Assembly: GCA_035494735.1 (NCBI GenBank)
Contig: DATJGS010000010.1
Location: forward strand, 1-64,000
Reading direction: 5' to 3'
From: DATJGS01 sp035494735
GTDB lineage: Bacteria > Eisenbacteria > RBG-16-71-46
Length of the DNA stretch: 64,000 nt
A program made the translations under genes and the position numbers. Numbering within the stretch: position 1 is the first letter of the stretch; each line of letters begins with the position of its first letter. The notes below the pieces were generated by a model that did not search any database, was not told the origin of the DNA, and saw only the letters and a list, made by a program, of their open reading frames with translations. Below are positions 1 through 7,256 of the stretch, piece after piece.

Positions 1-2
1 AC

Positions 3-863
3 GGTCCGTGGACGACCGGGGTCGCGCGCCTCGAGCCGACGTGGCGCGTCGACGGACGCTGGCCGCGCGAGGACGCCGCCGAAATCACGCTCGGCCGCGA
101 CCTGGCGACGCGGCTTTCGTTGCGGCCGGGCGACACCGTGGACGTCGCGTGCGACGGGCGCACCGCGCGACTCGCCATCGCCGGCATCGTGACCGCCTCG
201 GGCCTCGAGGACGCGGGTGCCTGGGCGCCGCTCTCCGTCGCGCAACGCCTCGCGGCGCGCCCGGGCGACGTGGACCGGGTGTGGGCCAGCGTGCTGGTGC
301 GGCCGGCGCCGCGCACGCCGCCGCCCGATCCGGTGCGCGACCCCAAGGGCTACGAACGCTTCAGCTGCGCCGCGTACCCGGCGAACGTGGCGCGCGCACT
401 CAGCGAGCGGGTGGGCGCCGACGTCCAGCCGCTGTCCGAGCGCGTGGCCGGCGAAGCGCGCGTCGTCGAGCGCCTGAACCTGCTCATGCTGCTGCTCGGC
501 CTGGCCGCGCTCGCCGCGTCCGTGCTCGGGCTGCTGTCCACGACGAGCGCGACCGTCGTCGAGCGTCGCGGCGAACTGGGCCTGCTGCGCGCGCTCGGCG
601 CCACCTCGGGACAGCTCGCCACGCTGCTGCTCGGCGAGACGCTCGCGGTCTCCCTGACCGGTGGCGTGCTCGGCTGGGGGCTCGGCAGCCTCGCCGCCCT
701 CGCGATCCGCGGCGACAGCTTCGGCGCCAGTGGCCGCGCGGAGCCGCTGCTGCTTCCGGTCGCCGTGCTGCTGGCCGGCGCCATCGCCGTGCTCGGCACG
801 CTCGGTCCCCTGCGCCTCGCGCTCAGGCTCGAGCCGACGACGGTGCTGCGCGACCATGCGTGA
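3..863 (+). CDS. ABC transporter permease, FtsX/MacB type (5' partial)
   Basis: The reading frame is open to the left edge, so the N-terminus is missing. The visible part has an extracytoplasmic-type stretch followed by three hydrophobic segments, near positions 475-540, 600-690 and 745-800, with the motif ERRGELGLLRALGA between the first two. That motif and the TM1-large loop-TM2-4 layout are typical of FtsX-family permeases that partner MacB/LolD-like ATPases. These do not import solutes through a channel; they couple ATP hydrolysis to movement of the periplasmic domain for efflux, lipoprotein release or signalling. The stop overlaps the start of the next permease by 8 bases, and the ATPase follows, so the three genes form one transporter. 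The substrate is not evident from this gene alone. Confidence 0.85.
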   Translation, partial: GPWTTGVARLEPTWRVDGRWPREDAAEITLGRDLATRLSLRPGDTVDVACDGRTARLAIAGIVTASGLEDAGAWAPLSVAQRLAARPGDVDRVWASVLVRPAPRTPPPDPVRDPKGYERFSCAAYPANVARALSERVGADVQPLSERVAGEARVVERLNLLMLLLGLAALAASVLGLLSTTSATVVERRGELGLLRALGATSGQLATLLLGETLAVSLTGGVLGWGLGSLAALAIRGDSFGASGRAEPLLLPVAVLLAGAIAVLGTLGPLRLALRLEPTTVLRDHA

Positions 864-1965
864 TCCGCGGATGGAGATGCGCCTCGCGGCGCTCGCGCTG
901 TGGCGCCGGCGCGGCGCGTCGCTGCTCGCGGTGATCGCGATCGCCATCGGCGCGTCCGTGGCGGCCGCGCTGCTCGAGGTGTCGCGCGACGTCGGCGACC
1001 AGCTGTCGCACCAGCTGCGCGCGCTCGGGCCGAACCTGCTGATCGTACCGCGCGACGACGACGCGGCCGGAACGGCGCCGCAGTTCCTGCCGCGCGCCGC
1101 GACCGAAGCGCGGCTCGCCGGCCTCGACGCCGCTCCGGAGCTGCTCGTCGTCGCGCGCGTCGCCGGCCAGCCGGTGCCGGTCATCGGCACCGACCTCGCG
1201 CGCATGCGCGGGCTGCACCCGGCGTGGCGTCTGGACTCCGGACCGCACGCGTCGTGGATCGGCGCGCGGCTCGCGGATCGCCTGGGCCTGGCGGCCGGCT
1301 CGAGCGTGGAACTCGAGGGCGCGGGCGGGCGGCGCGTGCGCGTGCCGGCCGGCGCGCGGTTGCAAGCGGGCGGCGCGGACGACGACGCGTGGTGGATTCC
1401 CATCGAAACCGCCGAGGCGCTGGGCGGGCGCGCGGACGCGGCCAGCCTGTTCCAGGCCCGGGTCGCCGGAGGGTCGGCGGCCGTCGAGCGCGTCGCGCGC
1501 GCGCTGGAGTCGGACGGCACGCTGCGCGCGCGCGTGCTGCACGCGCTGAGCGACACCGAGGCCGGGCTGCTGCGGCGCATGCGCCAGCTGATGGCGCTGG
1601 TCACGGTGGCCGCGCTGCTCGCGGCCGGACTGTGCGCGTTCGGCACGCTCACCGATCTCGCGCTGGAGCGGCGCCGCGACATCGCGCTCATGAAGTCGCT
1701 CGGCGCGTCGCGCGGCGACGTCGTGCGCCTGTTCGCGACCGAGTCGCTCGTGATCGGCACCGTCGGCGGCGTGGCCGGCTGGCTGATCGGCCTCACCATG
1801 GCGCAGGTGATCGGGCGCGAGGTGTTCCACGCCGCGATCACGCCAAGCCCCGACGTGCCGCTGCTCGTGCTGGCGCTGGCCCTCGTGGTCGCCGCCGTGG
1901 CCGGGCTCGGGCCGATTCGCCTCGCGCTGGCCGTCGAACCGGCGCAGGCGCTGAAAGGGGACTGA
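856..1965 (+). CDS. ABC transporter permease, FtsX/MacB type (second subunit)
   Basis: A 369-residue FtsX-type permease. An N-terminal membrane segment (about residues 16-36) is followed by a large periplasmic domain of about 220 residues and three C-terminal membrane helices. The family motif LERRRDIALMKSLGAS lies between the first two C-terminal helices. The ATG at 856 is chosen because it overlaps the stop of the upstream permease (ATGCGTGA), the pattern expected of translational coupling. With the upstream gene it would make a heterodimeric permease, and the ATPase starts 4 bases downstream. No substrate-defining motif is visible. The role is inferred from the fused metal-sensor domain in the ATPase gene and is therefore uncertain. 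Confidence 0.87.
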   Translation: MRDPRMEMRLAALALWRRRGASLLAVIAIAIGASVAAALLEVSRDVGDQLSHQLRALGPNLLIVPRDDDAAGTAPQFLPRAATEARLAGLDAAPELLVVARVAGQPVPVIGTDLARMRGLHPAWRLDSGPHASWIGARLADRLGLAAGSSVELEGAGGRRVRVPAGARLQAGGADDDAWWIPIETAEALGGRADAASLFQARVAGGSAAVERVARALESDGTLRARVLHALSDTEAGLLRRMRQLMALVTVAALLAAGLCAFGTLTDLALERRRDIALMKSLGASRGDVVRLFATESLVIGTVGGVAGWLIGLTMAQVIGREVFHAAITPSPDVPLLVLALALVVAAVAGLGPIRLALAVEPAQALKGD

Positions 1966-1969
1966 CGAG

Positions 1970-3055
1970 ATGGCGCAACCGCTGGTGCGACTCGAGCGCG
2001 TGTCGCGGCACTTCGACGGCCTGCACGCGCTCGATCAGGTGGACCTCGAGATCCACGCGGGTGAATGGCTCGCGGTCATGGGGCCGTCGGGATCGGGCAA
2101 GAGCACGCTCGTGCACCTGCTCGCGGCGCTCGACCGCCCGACGTCGGGCCGCGTGTGGGTCGGCGACGCCGAGCTGAACGCACTGTCCGAGAGCGCCCGC
2201 GTGCGCTTCCGCCGCACGGAGGTCGGACTCATCTTCCAGCACTTCCACTTGTTCCCGTTCCTCAACGCGCTCGAGAACGTGATGGTCGCGCAGCACTACC
2301 ACTCGGTCGCCGACCGCGGCGAGGCGCTGGCCGCGCTCGAGCGCGTCGGGCTGGCCGACCGCGCGTCGCATCGGCCCTCGCAGCTGTCGGGCGGAGAGCA
2401 GCAGCGCGTGTGCGTGGCGCGCGCGCTCATCAACAAGCCGCGGCTCGTGCTCGCCGACGAGCCCACCGGCAATCTCGACGCCGACAACGAGGATCGCGTG
2501 CTGCGCCTGCTGCGCGAGCTGCACGCCGAAGGCCACACCATCGTGACCGTGACGCACGCGCCGCGCATCGGCCATCTCGCCGACCGGCGCGTCGAACTGC
2601 GCCACGGCCAGCTCGCCGACCTGACGGTGCCGAGCGAGGAGATCGAGCGGCGCTACGACGAAGTGCTCGTGCAGATGTGGACGGTCGAGGAGGACGGCCG
2701 CGTGCCCGATGCGAAGCGCATCAAGGTGCCGGACGTCGTCGACAACCGGCGTACGCTGCTCGGCATGTTCGAGAGCGGGCTCGTGTTCCAGCCCGGCGCG
2801 ACCCTGGAGTTCACGCCGCGCGGCCGCGTGCGCGCGCGCGACCTCGTGCGCCGCCGGCGCCTCGCCGAAGTGCTGTTCACGTCGGCCATGCACCTGCCCG
2901 AGCCGGAAGTCGAGCTGGCCGCGTGCCGTATGGAGCACATCATCGACCCCGAGGTCACGAACAGCATCTGCGCGTTCCTGGGCCATCCGCGGCGCTGTCC
3001 CCACGGCAAAGCCATCCCGACCGGGGACTGCTGCGACCTGCCCATCGTCTCGTGA
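1970..3055 (+). CDS. ABC transporter ATPase fused to a DtxR-like metal-sensor domain
   Basis: 361 residues. The first 220 are a standard MacB/LolD-type ATPase: Walker A GPSGSGKST (38-46), signature LSGGEQQ (139-145), Walker B LVLADEP (159-165) and the switch His in VTHAP. Residues 222-360 are an extra domain. It resembles a degenerate DtxR/IdeR repressor: a winged-helix-like part ending in LEFTPRGRVRARDLV, then the metal-binding dimerisation part with CRMEH (C319, E322, H323, aligning with the primary-site Cys-x-x-Glu-His of DtxR) and HPRRCPHGKAIP. The ancillary-site His of DtxR appears as Arg (about 296), while Glu300 is kept. Known: DtxR domains bind Fe(II) or Mn(II). Inferred: transport is gated by cytosolic metal, or the ATPase doubles as a sensor. 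Confidence 0.85.
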   Translation: MAQPLVRLERVSRHFDGLHALDQVDLEIHAGEWLAVMGPSGSGKSTLVHLLAALDRPTSGRVWVGDAELNALSESARVRFRRTEVGLIFQHFHLFPFLNALENVMVAQHYHSVADRGEALAALERVGLADRASHRPSQLSGGEQQRVCVARALINKPRLVLADEPTGNLDADNEDRVLRLLRELHAEGHTIVTVTHAPRIGHLADRRVELRHGQLADLTVPSEEIERRYDEVLVQMWTVEEDGRVPDAKRIKVPDVVDNRRTLLGMFESGLVFQPGATLEFTPRGRVRARDLVRRRRLAEVLFTSAMHLPEPEVELAACRMEHIIDPEVTNSICAFLGHPRRCPHGKAIPTGDCCDLPIVS

Positions 3056-3059
3056 GCGC

Positions 3060-3926
3060 ATGCGGGCCCTGAGCGGCGCCGAAGCCGCGGCGCGCGTGGC
3101 GCGCGCCGAGATCCCGCTGGACGCGCTCGACGTGCGCGACGCGGCCGCGTTCGAAAAGGGCCACTGGCCGGGGAGCGGCCACGTGCCGCGCGCGGAGCTG
3201 GAGGCGCGCCGCGCCGAGCTCCCGCCGCCGGGCCGCGAGATCCTGGTGCTGGGCGCCGACGGCCGCGAGGCCGGCGAGGCGGCGCGGGCGATCGTCGACA
3301 TGGGCTGGCCCGCGGCGCGCATCTTCTTTCTCGACGATGCGGCCGGCGCGCTGGCCGAGGCCGGCGCGGCGTGGGGCGTCGGCGCGGCGCGGCGTCTGTG
3401 GCGCCCGGCGCCGTTCCTCGAGGACGCGCTGCGCCGCCATCGCACGCTCGTGCCCGAGGGACCGGCCATCGACGTCGCGTGCGGCGCCGGGCGCGACGCG
3501 GTGTGGCTCGCGCTCCAGGGATTCGCGGTCGAGGCCTGGGATCGCGACGCGTGGGCGCTCGGTCAGGCCGAGCGCCTCGCCGCGCGGCACGGCGTCGCGC
3601 TCGCGACCGTCCCATGCGACCTCGAGTGGGACGCGGCGCGGCTGCCGGAGGCGCGCTTCGCGCTCGTCACCTGCTTTCGCTTCCTGCATCGCCCGCTGTT
3701 CGCGCGCCTGGCGGCCGCGCTCCTCCCCGGCGGCGTGCTCGTCTACGAGACGTACCGGCTCGGCCAGGAGCGCTTCGGGCGCCCGAAGAGCCCGCGATTC
3801 CTGCTCGAGGCCGGCGAACTGTCCGCCGCGTTTTCGTCGCTCGAGGTGCTGGAAGCCGACGAACCGTCGCCGCCCGAGGGCCCGATCACGGCCCGGTTGG
3901 TGGCCCGCCGGCCAGCAGCCCCGTGA
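3060..3926 (+). CDS. Degenerate rhodanese domain fused to a SAM-dependent methyltransferase
   Basis: 288 residues, starting with an ATG 4 bases after the ABC ATPase stop. Residues 1-95 have a rhodanese layout (LDVRDAAAFEKGHWPGSGHVP, then a VLGADGREAGEAAR loop). The catalytic Cys of the usual CxxGxR loop is replaced by Gly, so sulfur transfer is unlikely. Residues about 115-285 are a class I methyltransferase with motif I AIDVACGAGRDAVWLA, an acidic residue in the second strand (VEAWDRD) and LPGGVLVYETY as the post-motif. This resembles TehB-like enzymes that methylate small oxyanions or thiols, but no substrate can be read from the sequence. Being coupled to a metal-linked ABC transporter hints at metal or metalloid handling, which is inference only. 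Confidence 0.75.
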   Translation: MRALSGAEAAARVARAEIPLDALDVRDAAAFEKGHWPGSGHVPRAELEARRAELPPPGREILVLGADGREAGEAARAIVDMGWPAARIFFLDDAAGALAEAGAAWGVGAARRLWRPAPFLEDALRRHRTLVPEGPAIDVACGAGRDAVWLALQGFAVEAWDRDAWALGQAERLAARHGVALATVPCDLEWDAARLPEARFALVTCFRFLHRPLFARLAAALLPGGVLVYETYRLGQERFGRPKSPRFLLEAGELSAAFSSLEVLEADEPSPPEGPITARLVARRPAAP

Positions 3927-4057
3927 TCCAGCGCGCACCGGTCGCCCCCCGGTCCGGCCGTGGCCGGCCTCATCCGGGACGCGCCGCGGCGCGTAGACGG
4001 GTCGATGCCGCAGCGTTCGACGCGCCCGATCCGACTCCCTCCGCCTACGAGGTCGCC

Positions 4058-4915
4058 ATGCCGACGTTTCCCCTGATGCCGCGGCTCGCGCTCGGCGCGC
4101 TGTTCGCGCTCGCCTGCCTCGCGGCACGGCCGGCCGCCGCGCACGAGTTCTGGCTGTCGCCCTCGACGTACCGCGCCGCGGCCGGCGACACGGTGCGGCT
4201 CGGCGTCCTCGTCGGCACCGGCTTTCGCGGCGAGCCCAAACCCTATGCGGCGCCGCGCACGCTGCGCTTCGCCTGGTTCGGCGGCCGCGCGCTCGACCTG
4301 ACGCCGGTCACGTTGAACGGCGATCTCACGTGGGCCCAGGTCGTGGCCCCCGACGCGGGCGGCGCGCTGATCGCGTTCGCCTCGACCTGGGCCGACCTCA
4401 CGCTCCCCGCGCCCGACTTCAACGCGTACCTGAAGCTCGAAGGTCTGAGCGGACCGCTCGCGGCGCGCGCGCGCCAGGGCGCGAAGGCCGGGCCGGGCCG
4501 CGAGCGCTACGCGCGCTGCCCCAAGTGCTGGATCTCCGGAGACCAGCCGGCGCGCGCCACGCGCGTCGTCGGGCTGGCGCTCGAACTCGTGCCCGCGTCC
4601 GACCCGAGCGCCGCGGGCGCGCTTTCCGTCCAAGTGCTGTATCGCGGGAAGCCGCTCGCCGGCGCGACAATTCGCGCGTGGAACCGCGCGCTGGCCGCGG
4701 GCGCGGTGCCGGTCGCCGCCGCGGAGCGCGATTCGCTGCCGCCGGTCGCGGAAGCGCGCACGGACGCGAACGGCGTGGCCCGGTTCGACGTCTCGCGCCC
4801 CGGCGAATGGCTGCTGAGCTGCGTGCACATGGTGCCGAGCGAAGACCGCGCCGAGGCTGACTGGCAGAGCCTGTGGGCGTCGCTGTCGTTCGCGCGCGGA
4901 GTCGCGCCGCGGTGA
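4058..4915 (+). CDS. DUF4198-family periplasmic protein
   Basis: 285 residues with a cleavable signal peptide (hydrophobic stretch about residues 9-26, cleavage near ARPAAAHEF). The mature start HEFWL and the strand-rich body with a late Ig/carboxypeptidase-like stretch (PLAGATIRAWN ... TDANGVARFDV ... GEWLLSCVHM) are typical of DUF4198. These proteins often sit beside metal importers of the NikM/HupE type and are proposed to help present nickel or cobalt, although this is not well proven. A CPKC pair near residues 152-155 could bind metal. The HupE/UreJ-like membrane protein starts 2 bases after this stop, so the two are co-translated and probably form one periplasm-to-membrane metal system. 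Confidence 0.8.
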   Translation: MPTFPLMPRLALGALFALACLAARPAAAHEFWLSPSTYRAAAGDTVRLGVLVGTGFRGEPKPYAAPRTLRFAWFGGRALDLTPVTLNGDLTWAQVVAPDAGGALIAFASTWADLTLPAPDFNAYLKLEGLSGPLAARARQGAKAGPGRERYARCPKCWISGDQPARATRVVGLALELVPASDPSAAGALSVQVLYRGKPLAGATIRAWNRALAAGAVPVAAAERDSLPPVAEARTDANGVARFDVSRPGEWLLSCVHMVPSEDRAEADWQSLWASLSFARGVAPR

Positions 4916-4917
4916 GC

Positions 4918-5988
4918 ATGCGCGCGCGGCTCGCGGCCCTCTTCGCGCTCGCGCTGGCGTCGGCCGCCCCGGCCGCCGCGCATCAGTCGCCGTACAGCTA
5001 TGTGGACCTGCGCGTCGGCGAACACGCCCTCGACGGCCGCGTCGCATCGCACGTCGTCGACCTCGCGCACGAATTGGGGCTGGCCGCTGCGGAATCGCTC
5101 CTGTCGCCGCGCGGTGTCGAGGCGCGGCGCGCCGCGCTGCTCGGCGTGCTGGACGCGCGGCTCCACCTGCGCGTCGACGGTGCGCGCCCGCGCCTCGAGT
5201 GGGCCGCGTTCAGCGTCGATCCGGCGCGGCAGCTCGTGGCGTTCGAGTTTCACGTGGCGCTCGCGCGCCCGGCCGGGACCGTGGACCTCGACGGGCCGCT
5301 GTTCGCCTACGACGCGACGCACGAGACCTACGTCAATCTGTACGAGAACGGCACGCTGCGCCGCCAGGACGTGCTCGACCGAGCCCACCCGGCCCTGCGC
5401 TGGTTCAGCGGCGGACGCCAGGGCCTCACCCAGGTCGCGCGCACGTTCGTGGCCGCCGGCATCCACCACATCTTCATCGGGCCCGACCACATCCTGTTCA
5501 TCGTCGGCCTGCTGCTGCTGGGCGGCGGCCTCGGCCGGTTGCTCAAGATCGTGACCGCGTTCACGGTCGCGCACAGCATCACGCTCGCGCTGGCCGCGCT
5601 CGAGATCGTGCGGGCGCCGTCCCACGTCATCGAGCCGGCGATCGCGCTCAGCATCGTCGTGGTCGGGGTCGAGAACCTGCTCGCCGCCGGGCGCCAGCGC
5701 GACGGGCGCGCGTGGATCGCGTTCGGCTTCGGCTTCGTGCACGGCTTCGGCTTCGCCAGCGTGCTGCGCGAGTTCGGCCTGCCGCCGGGCGCGCTCGGCG
5801 CGTCGCTGTTCTCGTTCAACCTCGGCGTCGAGATCGGTCAGATGGGCATCGTGCTGGCGGTCGTCCCGCTCCTCGCCCTATTGCGCGCGCGCGACGCGCG
5901 CCTCGGCGAATGGGCCGTGCGCTACGGCTCGGCCGTCGTCATCGCCGCCGGCAGCTATTGGTTCGTGCAGCGCGTGTTCTTCGCGTGA
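4918..5988 (+). CDS. HupE/UreJ-family membrane protein (putative metal permease)
   Basis: 356 residues. A signal peptide ends near PAAAHQS, followed by a periplasmic domain of about 160 residues and a membrane domain of about six or seven helices. The membrane part has the HupE/UreJ signature GIHHIFIGPDHILF, the helix FTVAHSITLALA and the stretch FGFVHGFGFASVL. Family members carry nickel or cobalt, using His and Asp of HxxxxGxDH-like motifs. The long N-terminal periplasmic domain marks the subgroup often annotated HupE/UreJ_2. The ATG at 4918 is 2 bases past the DUF4198 stop; an in-frame GTG at 4912 is an alternative start. The predicted role is divalent-metal uptake across the inner membrane, with metal identity unproven. 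Confidence 0.82.
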   Translation: MRARLAALFALALASAAPAAAHQSPYSYVDLRVGEHALDGRVASHVVDLAHELGLAAAESLLSPRGVEARRAALLGVLDARLHLRVDGARPRLEWAAFSVDPARQLVAFEFHVALARPAGTVDLDGPLFAYDATHETYVNLYENGTLRRQDVLDRAHPALRWFSGGRQGLTQVARTFVAAGIHHIFIGPDHILFIVGLLLLGGGLGRLLKIVTAFTVAHSITLALAALEIVRAPSHVIEPAIALSIVVVGVENLLAAGRQRDGRAWIAFGFGFVHGFGFASVLREFGLPPGALGASLFSFNLGVEIGQMGIVLAVVPLLALLRARDARLGEWAVRYGSAVVIAAGSYWFVQRVFFA

Positions 5989-6143
5989 GTCGTTCGCCGC
6001 GCGCTCGGGCCGTGGCCCGGCGCCGCGGAGTCAGAGACACGGCGCGACGCCCCGGGAAGCGAACTGACGAGCGCCGGACCGCGACTGACGGGCGCATGTC
6101 GTCGAGGTGCGTCCGGGCGGTCGGACCCGGTATCCTACGCGCC

Positions 6144-7256
6144 ATGCCCTCCTCCCCTCTCAGGTCCCGTCCGTCGTTCCCCGTCGCCGAGCGGCCCGTC
6201 GCCCGGGTTGCCGGCTCCGTGTTCGGTGTCGCGTTCGCGTTGCTCGCGCTGTCCGTCCTGTCGTGCGCGCCGAAGGCCGGCGGACCCGGCGGCGGCGGCT
6301 TCAAGATGCCGCCCACTCCCGTCGAAGTCGCCGACGTTCGCTCCCAGGTCGTGCGCGACGAATTCCACGCCGTCGGCTCGATCGAGTCCGACGACAACAT
6401 CCAGGTCGTGAGCGAGGTGTCGGGCGCGGTGCGCGAGTTGCCGTTCACCGAGGGACAGGCCGTCGCCTCCGGCGCGGTGCTGGCGCAGCTCGACGACCGC
6501 GAGTACGCGGCCGACGCCAAGCGCACCGAAGCCCAGCGCGTTCTGGCCGCCGCGAACTTCGACCGCTCGGAGAAGCTGTTCGAGCAGAATGCGATCGCGG
6601 CCAGCGAGCGCGACAACGCGAAGGCCGAACTGGCCGTCGCCGAGGCGAACGCCTCGCTCGCCAAAGTGCGCCTCGAGAAGACCCGGATCCGCGCGCCGTT
6701 CGACGGCGCGGTCGGCGCGCGCAAGGTGTCGGTCGGCACGTACGTGCGCGAGGGCGACGCCATCACCGACCTGGCGCGGCTCAGCACGCTCAAGGTGTCG
6801 TTCGCGGCGCCCGAGCGCCTGCTCGCCGAACTGAAGCCCGGCCGCACCGTGCAGGTGAGCACGCCCGCGTTCCCGGGCCAGCGTTTCGACGGCCAGCTGT
6901 CGGTGGTGAATCCGATGCTCGACGCGGACACGCGCACCGTGCGGCTGGTCGCGCGCATTCCCAACACGGGCGGCCGGCTGCGCCCCGGGCTCTCGGCCGA
7001 CGTCTCGATCGCGGTGGCCGAGCGCGCCAAGGGACTGACCATTCCCGACGAGGCGGTGTTCGCCGAGGGCAGTCAGAACTTCGTGTACGTGGTCAAGGCC
7101 GACAGCTCGGTCGCACGCACCGCGGTGCAGCTGGGCACGCGCGACTCGTCGCGCGTCGAGATCGTCCACGGACTGGAAGCCGGCCAGCGCGTGGTCAGCG
7201 CGGGCCACCAGAAACTCTTCGACGGGGCGCACATCATGCCCGTGAGCGGCCAATGA
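6144..7256 (+). CDS. RND efflux periplasmic adaptor (membrane fusion lipoprotein)
   Basis: 370 residues. The long N-terminus ends in a lipobox (VLSC, Cys41), so the mature protein should be anchored to the membrane by lipid. The order is that of an HlyD/AcrA-type adaptor: a first lipoyl half (VVSEVSGAVRELPFTEGQAV), a coiled-coil hairpin rich in Ala/Glu (about 125-190), a second lipoyl half (IRAPFDGAVGARKVSVGTYV), a beta-barrel and a membrane-proximal domain. It bridges the inner-membrane pump encoded next with an outer-membrane channel not encoded here. The stop overlaps the pump start as ATGA. The upstream 155 bases show no clear promoter. Confidence 0.92.
   Translation: MPSSPLRSRPSFPVAERPVARVAGSVFGVAFALLALSVLSCAPKAGGPGGGGFKMPPTPVEVADVRSQVVRDEFHAVGSIESDDNIQVVSEVSGAVRELPFTEGQAVASGAVLAQLDDREYAADAKRTEAQRVLAAANFDRSEKLFEQNAIAASERDNAKAELAVAEANASLAKVRLEKTRIRAPFDGAVGARKVSVGTYVREGDAITDLARLSTLKVSFAAPERLLAELKPGRTVQVSTPAFPGQRFDGQLSVVNPMLDADTRTVRLVARIPNTGGRLRPGLSADVSIAVAERAKGLTIPDEAVFAEGSQNFVYVVKADSSVARTAVQLGTRDSSRVEIVHGLEAGQRVVSAGHQKLFDGAHIMPVSGQ

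Noticed and set aside
8..934. Long alternative frames over the permease and ATPase genes
   Set aside because: Arg/Ala/Pro/Gly-biased shadows of real genes, as expected in very GC-rich DNA.
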